A stretch of 64,000 bases of DNA from Asanoa iriomotensis. Lineage in GTDB: Bacteria; Actinomycetota; Actinomycetes; Mycobacteriales; Micromonosporaceae. This document shows, piece by piece, positions 56,500 through 64,000 of this stretch (its first letter is position 1; every line of letters begins with the position of its first letter). The translations under genes were made by a program, and so were the position numbers. The notes under the pieces are model-generated. The model did not search any database. It saw only the letters and a list, made by a program, of their open reading frames with translations, and had not been told where the DNA came from. Where the stretch lies: NCBI RefSeq assembly GCF_016862515.1, contig NZ_BONC01000002.1, positions 1-64,000 on the forward strand. Reading direction: 5' to 3'.

Positions 56500-58596
56500 G
56501 TGGCCGCCGCAGACGCGCTCGCCAGGGTTCGCAACATTGGCATCATGGCGCACATCGACGCTGGTAAGACCACGACCACCGAGCGGATCCTGTTCTACAC
56601 CGGCATCACGTACAAGATCGGTGAGGTCCACGAGGGCGCTGCCGTCATGGACTGGATGGAGCAGGAGCAGGAGCGGGGCATCACGATCACTTCCGCCGCC
56701 ACCAAGTGCGAGTGGAAGGATCACACGATCCAGATCATCGACACGCCCGGCCACGTCGACTTCACGGTCGAGGTCGAGCGGTCGCTGCGGGTCCTCGACG
56801 GCGCGGTGGCCGTCTACGACGGCGTCGCCGGCGTGGAGCCCCAGACCGAGAACGTCTGGCGGCAGGCCGACAAGTACAACGTTCCGCGGATGTGCTTCGT
56901 CAACAAGCTCGACCGCACCGGTGCCGACTTCTTCCGCTGCGTGCAGATGATGATCGACCGGCTCAACGCGACCCCGCTGGTGCTGCAGATCCCGATCGGC
57001 AACGAGTCCGACTTCATCGGCGTCGTCGACCTGATCGGGATGCGCGCGCTGACCTGGCGCGGCGAGACCCAGAAGGGTGAGGACTACGCGGTCGAGGAGA
57101 TCCCGGCCGACCTCGCCGACCAGGCCGCCGAGTGGCGCGAGAAGCTGATCGAGACCCTCGCCGACGTCGACGACACCATCACCGAGAAGTACCTCGAGGG
57201 TGAGGAGCTCACCGTCGAGGACATCAAGGCCGGCATCCGCCGCGCCACGATCGCGGGCAAGGCCAACCCGGTGCTCACCGGTTCGGCCTTCAAGAACAAG
57301 GGCGTGCAGCCCATGCTCGACGCGGTCGTCGACTACCTGCCGTCGCCGCTGGACATCCCGGCGGTCGAGGGCGTCGCCACCGACGGTGAGACCCCGCTCC
57401 AGCGCAAGCCGTCGAACTCGGAGCCGTTCTCGGCGCTCGCGTTCAAGATCCAGACGGACAAGCACCTGGGCAAGCTCACCTACGTGCGGGTCTACTCCGG
57501 CACGATCGACTCCGGTTCACCGGTCATCAACTCGACCAAGGACCGCAAGGAGCGGATCGGCAAGATCTACCAGATGCACGCCAACAAGCGCGAAGAGCGC
57601 GGGACGGCGCAGGCTGGTGACATCATCGCCGTGCAGGGTCTCAAGCAGACCACCACCGGCGACACGCTGTCGGACCCGGCCAGCCCGGTCATCCTGGAGT
57701 CGATGACGTTCCCGGAGCCGGTCATCTCGGTCGCGATCGAGCCGAAGACCAAGTCCGACCAGGAGAAGCTGGGCACCGCGATCCAGCGCCTCGCCGAGGA
57801 GGATCCGACCTTCCGGGTTCGCAACGACGAGGAGACCGGGCAGACGGTCATCTCCGGCATGGGCGAGCTCCACCTCGACATCCTGGTCGACCGGATGCGG
57901 CGTGAGTTCAACGTCGAGGCCAACGTCGGCAAGCCGCAGGTGGCCTACCGCGAGACCATCCGCCGCAAGGTGGAGAAGATCGAATACACCCACAAGAAGC
58001 AGACGGGCGGCTCCGGCCAGTACGCCCGGGTGATCGTCAGCCTCGAGCCGCTGCCGCTCGACAACGACTCGCCCACGTACGAGTTCGCGAACGCCGTCAG
58101 CGGTGGCCGCATCCCGAAGGAGTTCATCCCTTCCGTGGACGCGGGCGCGCAGGACGCCATGCAGTACGGCATCCTCGCCGGCTACCCGCTGGTGGGCCTC
58201 AAGCTGACCCTGCTCGACGGTCAGTACCACGAGGTCGACTCGTCCGAGATGGCGTTCAAGATCGCCGGCTCGATGGTGCTGAAGGAGGCGGCCCGCAAGG
58301 CCGACCCGGCACTGCTCGAGCCGATGATGTCCGTCGAGGTCACGACGCCCGAGGAGAACATGGGCGACGTGATCGGCGACCTGAACTCCCGCCGCGGCAT
58401 CATCCAGGCGATGGAGGAGCGCTCCGGCGCTCGCGTCGTCCGGGCCCTGGTGCCGCTGTCGGAGATGTTCGGCTACGTCGGTGACCTGCGGTCGAAGACC
58501 CAGGGCCGGGCTAGCTACAGCATGCAGTTCGACTCCTACGCCGAGGTTCCGCAGAACGTCGCGAAGGAGATCATCGCCAAGGCAACTGGCGAATAG
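56500..58596 (+). CDS. fusA: Elongation factor G
   Basis: This is a 698-aa translocation GTPase from a GTG. The G-domain has [13 protein letters not shown], the switch I segment [34 protein letters not shown] and [10 protein letters not shown]. Domains II-V follow, including [16 protein letters not shown] and [15 protein letters not shown]. It is complete. A hairpin follows it, so tuf may have separate control. Part of the str operon rpsL-rpsG-fusA. Confidence 0.98.
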   Translation: MAAADALARVRNIGIMAHIDAGKTTTTERILFYTGITYKIGEVHEGAAVMDWMEQEQERGITITSAATKCEWKDHTIQIIDTPGHVDFTVEVERSLRVLDGAVAVYDGVAGVEPQTENVWRQADKYNVPRMCFVNKLDRTGADFFRCVQMMIDRLNATPLVLQIPIGNESDFIGVVDLIGMRALTWRGETQKGEDYAVEEIPADLADQAAEWREKLIETLADVDDTITEKYLEGEELTVEDIKAGIRRATIAGKANPVLTGSAFKNKGVQPMLDAVVDYLPSPLDIPAVEGVATDGETPLQRKPSNSEPFSALAFKIQTDKHLGKLTYVRVYSGTIDSGSPVINSTKDRKERIGKIYQMHANKREERGTAQAGDIIAVQGLKQTTTGDTLSDPASPVILESMTFPEPVISVAIEPKTKSDQEKLGTAIQRLAEEDPTFRVRNDEETGQTVISGMGELHLDILVDRMRREFNVEANVGKPQVAYRETIRRKVEKIEYTHKKQTGGSGQYARVIVSLEPLPLDNDSPTYEFANAVSGGRIPKEFIPSVDAGAQDAMQYGILAGYPLVGLKLTLLDGQYHEVDSSEMAFKIAGSMVLKEAARKADPALLEPMMSVEVTTPEENMGDVIGDLNSRRGIIQAMEERSGARVVRALVPLSEMFGYVGDLRSKTQGRASYSMQFDSYAEVPQNVAKEIIAKATGE

Positions 58597-58604
58597 CTGT
58601 GTGA

Positions 58605-58634
58605 GGGTGCTGGGACTTCATCGTCCCAGCACCC
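58605..58634 (+). terminator. 12-bp hairpin between fusA and tuf
   Basis: Positions 58605-58616 are the exact reverse complement of 58623-58634 with a 6-nt loop. It sits 8 bp after the fusA stop. With no T-run, it may terminate partly, lowering or separating tuf transcription, or protect the upstream mRNA end. Confidence 0.75.
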
Positions 58635-58709
58635 ACAAAGTAGACACTGTCGTCGGTGCCATAGGGTGCCGGGGACGCACGGAACAAGAAGTCCTTGAGG
58701 AGGACACCA

Positions 58710-59903
58710 GTGGCGAAGGCGAAGTTCGAGCGGACTAAGCCGCACGTCAACATCGGCACCATTGGTCACATCGACCACGGGAAGACGACGCTGACCGCGG
58801 CCATCACCAAGGTCCTGCACGACCGGTACCCGGACGTGAACCCCTACACGCCGTTCGACGAGATCGACAAGGCGCCGGAGGAGAAGGCCCGCGGTATCAC
58901 GATCTCGATCGCGCACGTCGAGTACCAGACCGAGGCGCGGCACTACGCGCACGTCGACTGCCCCGGTCACGCCGACTACATCAAGAACATGATCACCGGT
59001 GCCGCGCAGATGGACGGCGCGATCCTGGTGGTCGCGGCGACCGACGGCCCGATGCCGCAGACCCGCGAGCACGTGCTGCTGGCTCGCCAGGTCGGCGTTC
59101 CTTACATCGTCGTGGCGCTCAACAAGAGCGACATGGTCGACGACGAGGAGCTGCTCGAGCTGGTCGAGCTCGAGGTCCGCGAGCTGCTCTCGGCTCAGGA
59201 GTACCCGGGCGACGACCTGCCGGTCGTGCGCGTCTCGGCGCTCAAGGCCCTCGAGGGTGACCCCGAGTGGACCGACAAGCTCATGGAGCTGATGAACGCG
59301 GTCGACACCGCGATCCCGCAGCCCGAGCGCGAGACCGAGAAGCCGTTCCTCATGCCCATCGAGGACGTCTTCACGATCACCGGTCGTGGCACCGTCGTGA
59401 CCGGCCGCGCCGAGCGCGGCATCCTCAAGCCGAACGAGGAGGTGGAGATCGTCGGCATCAAGGAGAAGTCGATGAAGACGGTCTGCACCGGCATCGAGAT
59501 GTTCCGCAAGCTGCTCGACGAGGCCCGTGCGGGCGAGAACGTCGGTCTGCTGCTGCGCGGCATCAAGCGCGAGGACGTCGAGCGCGGCATGGTCGTCGTC
59601 AAGCCGGGCACCTCGACCCCGCACACGGAGTTCGAGGCGACCGTCTACATCCTCTCCAAGGAGGAGGGCGGCCGGCACACCCCGTTCTTCCAGAACTACC
59701 GTCCGCAGTTCTACTTCCGGACCACGGACGTCACCGGCGTCGTCACGCTGCCTGAGGGCACCGAGATGGTCATGCCGGGCGACAACACGACGATGACCGT
59801 CAAGCTGATCCAGCCCATCGCCATGGACGAGAACCTCAAGTTCGCGATCCGTGAGGGTGGCCGCACGGTCGGCGCCGGTCGCGTCACGAAGATCATCAAG
59901 TAA
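58710..59903 (+). CDS. tuf: Elongation factor Tu
   Basis: This is a 397-aa protein from a GTG with GAGGAGG upstream. The G-domain has [59 protein letters not shown] and [16 protein letters not shown]. Domains II and III follow, with [12 protein letters not shown] and [19 protein letters not shown]. The sites usually changed in elfamycin resistance (the Q of GPMPQTREH and the C-terminal [12 protein letters not shown]) look wild type. It closes the str operon. Confidence 0.98.
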   Translation: MAKAKFERTKPHVNIGTIGHIDHGKTTLTAAITKVLHDRYPDVNPYTPFDEIDKAPEEKARGITISIAHVEYQTEARHYAHVDCPGHADYIKNMITGAAQMDGAILVVAATDGPMPQTREHVLLARQVGVPYIVVALNKSDMVDDEELLELVELEVRELLSAQEYPGDDLPVVRVSALKALEGDPEWTDKLMELMNAVDTAIPQPERETEKPFLMPIEDVFTITGRGTVVTGRAERGILKPNEEVEIVGIKEKSMKTVCTGIEMFRKLLDEARAGENVGLLLRGIKREDVERGMVVVKPGTSTPHTEFEATVYILSKEEGGRHTPFFQNYRPQFYFRTTDVTGVVTLPEGTEMVMPGDNTTMTVKLIQPIAMDENLKFAIREGGRTVGAGRVTKIIK

Positions 59904-59919
59904 ACAGGTAACCCCCGAT

Positions 59920-59948
59920 TAGACCTGCCGGAGTCGATCCGGCATACT
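59920..59948 (+). promoter_or_regulatory. Predicted S10 operon promoter
   Basis: TAGACC (59920-59925), a 17-bp spacer and CATACT (59943-59948) lie just after tuf, 214 bp before rpsJ. Transcript readthrough from tuf is also possible as I see no strong terminator between them. Confidence 0.55.
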
Positions 59949-59970
59949 AGTCAGGTTGCGTACGCGACGG

Positions 59971-60062
59971 GTGGCTGTCGCCCCTGGGTTGACAGCCACC
60001 CTCGCGCGTGGCGCCTCGTTAGAGGCGCTCGGCCCCCGAAGGACACCGCCGCTTTGCGGCGG
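59971..60062 (+). promoter_or_regulatory. Three consecutive hairpins in the S10 operon leader
   Basis: Perfect stems pair 59971-59979 with 59991-59999 (9 bp), 60011-60017 with 60022-60028 (7 bp, loop GTTA) and 60046-60052 with 60056-60062 (7 bp, loop TTT). They lie between the predicted promoter and the shared leader element. They could act as a structured leader for ribosomal-protein feedback. Confidence 0.6.
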
Positions 60063-60079
60063 AGCCTGGCCACAGGGCG

Positions 60080-60104
60080 CGACACGCCCGACCGCGGGGG
60101 TCGG
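60080..60104 (+). promoter_or_regulatory. Leader RNA element of the S10 operon (shared with str operon)
   Basis: The 19-nt sequence at 60080-60098 is identical to 55492-55510. Within it CCGACC (60088-60093) pairs with GGTCGG (60099-60104) over a 5-nt loop. It lies 58 bp before rpsJ. See the str copy for comparison. Confidence 0.65.
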
Positions 60105-60161
60105 AGGAGTGGGGTCAAACCCACGACAAGAGCGGCATCGAGAGAAGGAACAGAAGCCACC

Positions 60162-60470
60162 ATGGCGGGACAGAAGATCCGCATCCGGCTCAAGGCCTAC
60201 GACCACGAGGTCGTCGACTCGTCGGCGCGCAAGATCGTCGAGACGGTGACCCGCACCGGGGCGCAGGTCGCGGGCCCGGTGCCGCTGCCCACGGAGATCA
60301 ACCGTTTCTGCGTCATCCGCTCGCCGCACAAATACAAGGACTCGCGCGAGCACTTCGAGATGCGCACGCACAAGCGGCTGATCGACATCATCGACCCGAC
60401 GCCGAAGACGGTCGACTCGCTGATGCGCCTCGACCTGCCGGCCGGTGTCGACATCGAGATCAAGCTGTAG
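60162..60470 (+). CDS. rpsJ: 30S ribosomal protein uS10 (NusE)
   Basis: This is a 102-aa protein with [65 protein letters not shown] and [12 protein letters not shown]. Besides its ribosomal role it serves with NusB in antitermination and contacts the NusG KOW domain. It is the first gene of the S10 operon, 13 bp before rplC. Confidence 0.97.
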
Positions 60471-60483
60471 GGACTGCGAACTC

Positions 60484-61143
60484 ATGGACAGGCAAGTGAA
60501 GGGCATCCTGGGCGCCAAGCTCGGCATGACCCAGGTCTGGGACAACAACCGCGTCGTCCCGGTCACCGTGGTCCAGGCCGGCCCCTGCGTCGTGACCCAG
60601 GTCCGCACCGGTGACAAGGACGGCTACTCGGCCGTGCAGCTCGCCTACGGCGCGATCGACCCGCGCAAGGCCAACAAGCCGAAGGCCGGTCACTACGCGA
60701 AGGCCGGCGTCGCGCCGCGACGGCACATCGTCGAGCTGCGCACGACCGACGCCAGTGACTACGAGCCCGGCCAGGAGGTCACCGTCGACGCGTTCGCGCC
60801 CGGCGCGACGATCGACGTGACCGGCCGCACCAAGGGCAAGGGCTTCGCCGGCGTCATGAAGCGCCACGGCTTCCACGGCCTGCGCGCCAGCCACGGTGTC
60901 GAGCGCAAGCACCGCTCGCCCGGTTCCATCGGCGCCTGCGCGACCCCGGGTCGCGTCTTCAAGGGCGTCCGGATGGCCGGTCGCATGGGCGGTCGCCGCT
61001 ACACCGTGCAGAACCTGACGGTCCAGGCGGTCGACGCCGAGAACAACCTGCTGCTCGTGAAGGGCGCCATCCCGGGCCCCAAGGGCGCGCTGATCCTGGT
61101 CCGCTCCGCGGCCAAGACGCTGGCCACGAAGGGTGGTGCGTGA
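60484..61143 (+). CDS. rplC: 50S ribosomal protein uL3
   Basis: This is a 219-aa protein at the peptidyl-transferase region. [35 protein letters not shown] opens it. The extended loop carries [47 protein letters not shown]-terminal [17 protein letters not shown] is normal. The TGA overlaps the rplD ATG. Confidence 0.97.
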   Translation: MDRQVKGILGAKLGMTQVWDNNRVVPVTVVQAGPCVVTQVRTGDKDGYSAVQLAYGAIDPRKANKPKAGHYAKAGVAPRRHIVELRTTDASDYEPGQEVTVDAFAPGATIDVTGRTKGKGFAGVMKRHGFHGLRASHGVERKHRSPGSIGACATPGRVFKGVRMAGRMGGRRYTVQNLTVQAVDAENNLLLVKGAIPGPKGALILVRSAAKTLATKGGA

Positions 61144-61790
61144 TGACCTCGGTCGACGTGATCGCCGTCGACGGTGGCAAGAGCGGCTCGGTCGAGCTGC
61201 CCGCCGACATCTTCGACGTGCAGGCCAACATGCCGTTGATGCACCAGGTCGTGGTGGCCCAGCTGGCCGCCGCGCGCCAGGGCACGCACAAGGCCAAGAC
61301 CCGCGGCGAGGTTCGCGGTGGCGGCAAGAAGCCCTACAAGCAGAAGGGCACCGGCCGCGCCCGGCAGGGCTCGCTGCGCGCACCGCAGTTCACCGGCGGT
61401 GGCGTGGTGCACGGCCCGGTCCCGCGTGACTACAGCCAGCGGACGCCCAAGAAGATGAAGGCCGCCGCCCTGCGTGGCGCCCTCTCCGACCGGGCCCGCG
61501 ACGGTCACCTGCACGTGGTCGAGAGCTTCGTCAACGGCGACACCAAGTCGACGAAGGCCGCACTGGCCACGCTGGCCAGGGTGACCACCGCCAAGCGGGT
61601 GCTCGTGGTGCTGACCGAGGCCGACGAGAACAACTGGCTCTCGCTGCGCAACGAGCCGCGGGTGCACCTGATCGAGGCCGGCCAGCTCAACACCTACGAC
61701 GTGCTGGTCGCCGACGACGTGGTCTTCACCAAGGACGCCCTGGACGAGTTCCTGGGTGTGCCGGCCGAGGCCGCGCAGGAGGAGAACTGA
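61143..61790 (+). CDS. rplD: 50S ribosomal protein uL4
   Basis: This is a 215-aa protein from the ATG at 61143; a GTG three bases earlier is in frame. It lines the exit tunnel. The loop [40 protein letters not shown] is conserved. In E. coli L4 represses the S10 operon; whether that holds here is unknown. The start and stop overlap rplC and rplW by one base each. Confidence 0.97.
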   Translation: MTSVDVIAVDGGKSGSVELPADIFDVQANMPLMHQVVVAQLAAARQGTHKAKTRGEVRGGGKKPYKQKGTGRARQGSLRAPQFTGGGVVHGPVPRDYSQRTPKKMKAAALRGALSDRARDGHLHVVESFVNGDTKSTKAALATLARVTTAKRVLVVLTEADENNWLSLRNEPRVHLIEAGQLNTYDVLVADDVVFTKDALDEFLGVPAEAAQEEN

Positions 61791-62092
61791 TGGCGACCAT
61801 CGCGGATCCGCGCGACATCATCGTCGCGCCGATCGTCTCGGAGAAGAGCTACAGCGAGCTGAACCGCAACTGGTACACGTTCGAGGTGGCCACCGGCGCC
61901 AACAAGACGCAGATCAAGATCGCGATTCAGCAGATCTTCAACGTCCGCGTGCTGACCGTCAACACCCTCAACCGGGAGGGCAAGCGCAAGCGCACCCGTT
62001 CCGGTTGGGGCAAGCGCAAGGACACCAAGCGCGCGATGGTGAAGCTGGCCGAGGGCGACCGTATCGAGGCCTTCGGCGGCCCGGTCAGCTGA
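61790..62092 (+). CDS. rplW: 50S ribosomal protein uL23
   Basis: This is a 100-aa protein at the tunnel exit where SRP and trigger factor dock. It contains [64 protein letters not shown]. Its ATG overlaps the rplD stop by 1 bp. rplB follows 12 bp later. Confidence 0.97.
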   Translation: MATIADPRDIIVAPIVSEKSYSELNRNWYTFEVATGANKTQIKIAIQQIFNVRVLTVNTLNREGKRKRTRSGWGKRKDTKRAMVKLAEGDRIEAFGGPVS

Positions 62093-62104
62093 GGGGTATA
62101 GACA

Positions 62105-62944
<840 letters not shown>

Positions 62945-62950
62945 CCGCAG

Positions 62951-63232
62951 ATGCCACGCAGCCTGAAGAAGGGCCCGTTCGTCGACGACCACCTGATCAA
63001 GAAGGTGGAGACGCAGAACGACAAGGGCTCCAAGAACGTCATCAAGACCTGGTCGCGCCGTTCCACGATCATCCCCGAGATGCTCGGGCACACGATCGCC
63101 GTGCACGACGGCCGCAAGCACGTCCCGGTGTTCGTCACCGAGGCGATGGTCGGGCACAAGCTCGGCGAGTTCGCGCTGACCCGCACGTTCAAGGGTCACG
63201 AGAAGGACGACCGGAAGAGCCGCCGCCGCTGA
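62951..63232 (+). CDS. rpsS: 30S ribosomal protein uS19
   Basis: This is a 93-aa protein of the 30S head. [72 protein letters not shown] and a basic C-terminus are typical. It starts 6 bp after rplB. Confidence 0.97.
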   Translation: MPRSLKKGPFVDDHLIKKVETQNDKGSKNVIKTWSRRSTIIPEMLGHTIAVHDGRKHVPVFVTEAMVGHKLGEFALTRTFKGHEKDDRKSRRR

Positions 63233-63267
63233 CGCGGTGCAGATAGAGGATCAGAGGGGTTACAGCG

Positions 63268-63840
63268 ATGCCAGTCAAGGGCGACGCTCCGGCGCTTCCG
63301 GGCGCGCGGGCGGTTGCGCGCCACGTGCGCATCTCGCCGAACAAGGCGCGCCGAGTGGTCAACCTCGTCCGCGGTCTGCCCGCGAAAGAGGCGCTCACGG
63401 TGCTCCAGTTCGCTCCGCAGTCGGCGAGCGAGCAGGTCTACAAGGTGCTCGCCAGCGCGATCGCCAACGCGGAGAACAACGAGCGGCTGGACCCCGACGC
63501 GTTGCTCGTCAGCGAGGCGTTCGTCGACGAGGGGCCGACCATGAAGCGGTTCCGGCCGCGGGCGCAGGGCCGCGCGTACCGGATCCGCAAGCGCACCTGC
63601 CACATCACCGTGGCGGTCGAGGCTGTGGCTCCGGCCCAGCGTCCCGGCAAGAAGGCCGCGGCGGCCAAGAAGGCGCCGGCCAAGGCCGCGCCGGAGACCG
63701 CTGCCGAGGAGACGCCGGCCACCGAGGCGACGGCTGATGAGCCGGCGCCGGCCAAGAAGGCCGCGAAGAAGGCCACCAAGGCCACGAAGGCCGCCAAGGC
63801 GACCGAGGCGACGGAGACCGCCGAGGAAGGGACCGAGTAA
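63268..63840 (+). CDS. rplV: 50S ribosomal protein uL22 with Lys/Ala-rich tail
   Basis: This is a 190-aa protein. The core (about residues 1-115) includes [52 protein letters not shown] and the loop [21 protein letters not shown]. The usual length is about 110-150 aa; here a 70-residue tail of Lys, Ala, Thr and Glu repeats (for example [26 protein letters not shown]) follows. The TAA stop overlaps the rpsC ATG by 1 bp. Confidence 0.96.
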   Translation: MPVKGDAPALPGARAVARHVRISPNKARRVVNLVRGLPAKEALTVLQFAPQSASEQVYKVLASAIANAENNERLDPDALLVSEAFVDEGPTMKRFRPRAQGRAYRIRKRTCHITVAVEAVAPAQRPGKKAAAAKKAPAKAAPETAAEETPATEATADEPAPAKKAAKKATKATKAAKATEATETAEEGTE

Positions 63841-64000
63841 TGGGTCAGAAGGTTCACCCGCACGGGTTCCGGCTCGGCATCTCGACCGACTGGAAGTCCC
63901 GCTGGTACGCGGACAAGCTCTACAAGGACTACATCGCGGAGGATGTCAAGATCCGCCGGATGATGTCCAAGGGCCTGGAGCGCGCGGGCATTTCCAAGGT
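63840..64000 (+). CDS. rpsC: 30S ribosomal protein uS3, 5' part only
   Basis: The gene begins at the ATG at 63840, overlapping the rplV stop, and runs off the window end. The first 53 codons encode [53 protein letters not shown]. This is the standard S3 start with its KH domain to follow. The S10 operon continues beyond the window. Confidence 0.96.
   Translation, partial: MGQKVHPHGFRLGISTDWKSRWYADKLYKDYIAEDVKIRRMMSKGLERAGISK

Noticed and set aside
55617-59903. Resistance mutations in rpsL, tuf or rpoB that might mark an antibiotic producer
   Set aside because: The usual positions (S12 Lys43 and Lys88, the EF-Tu elfamycin sites, and the beta-subunit Asp, His and Ser sites) carry the sensitive residues.

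Overview
The window is high-GC chromosomal DNA from an actinobacterium. The actinobacterial rpsJ-to-rpsC order, the long NusG acidic N-terminus, the Lys/Ala-rich tail on L22, the SigE-family ECF factor and the hadAB pair between rpmG and secE all fit the order Micromonosporales. This placement comes from protein character and gene order, not from a database search.

Layout. 1-2250: edge of a phage-like or integrative element, with an HK97-type capsid-like gene, a perfect terminator hairpin, two translationally coupled small genes and a mini GntR regulator. 2267-27833: genes for a partial complex I (nuoB, then nuoC-nuoH, then nuoI-J-K-L-M-N), interrupted by two blocks. The first block (5.6-15.5 kb) holds an SDR, a DUF2252 protein, a PIN-like protein, an alkyltransferase-like protein, proB/proA, a zinc dehydrogenase, an ECF sigma factor with a candidate anti-sigma factor, and a 2OG-Fe(II) oxygenase. 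The second block (17.1-21.5 kb) holds an NTF2-like protein, a histidine kinase, a kinase-like partner, a response regulator and an unknown protein. No nuoA, nuoD, nuoE, nuoF or nuoG is present. 28.1-36.6 kb: htpX, an MFS transporter, yajQ, tRNA-Tyr, a VOC protein, a small secreted protein with a GGDEF-EAL protein, tRNA-Thr, tRNA-Met, rpmG and hadA-hadB. 36.6-39.4 kb: tRNA-Trp, secE, nusG, rplK, rplA. 39.4-43.3 kb: a sortase with its probable substrate, and a YtrA-type GntR/ABC module on two divergent operons. 43.3-52.4 kb: rplJ-rplL and rpoB-rpoC. 52.5-55.2 kb: a small block with different codon use (DHFR-like reductase, P-loop kinase, aminoglycoside phosphotransferase) plus two small membrane proteins. 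55.3-64.0 kb: the str operon (rpsL-rpsG-fusA, tuf) and the start of the S10 operon (rpsJ to rpsC, which runs off the edge).

How it works together. The right half is the core transcription and translation block, with recognisable promoters, leader RNAs and hairpin terminators between operons. The left half combines proline synthesis, a membrane proton-pumping complex without an NADH-input module, and signalling or stress genes. Regulatory DNA of most interest: a 19-nt leader element shared by the str and S10 operons; a 44-bp double-palindrome repeat present twice in opposite orientation, at 10.64 and 27.84 kb; three tandem 32-bp repeats overlapping the predicted rplJ promoter; and a 28-bp inverted repeat between the divergent GntR/ABC operons. 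I found no CRISPR array, transposase or rRNA gene. No single locus is clearly a new system. The strongest candidates for something undescribed are the NuoD-less complex I set with its embedded two-component genes, and the shared leader motif.
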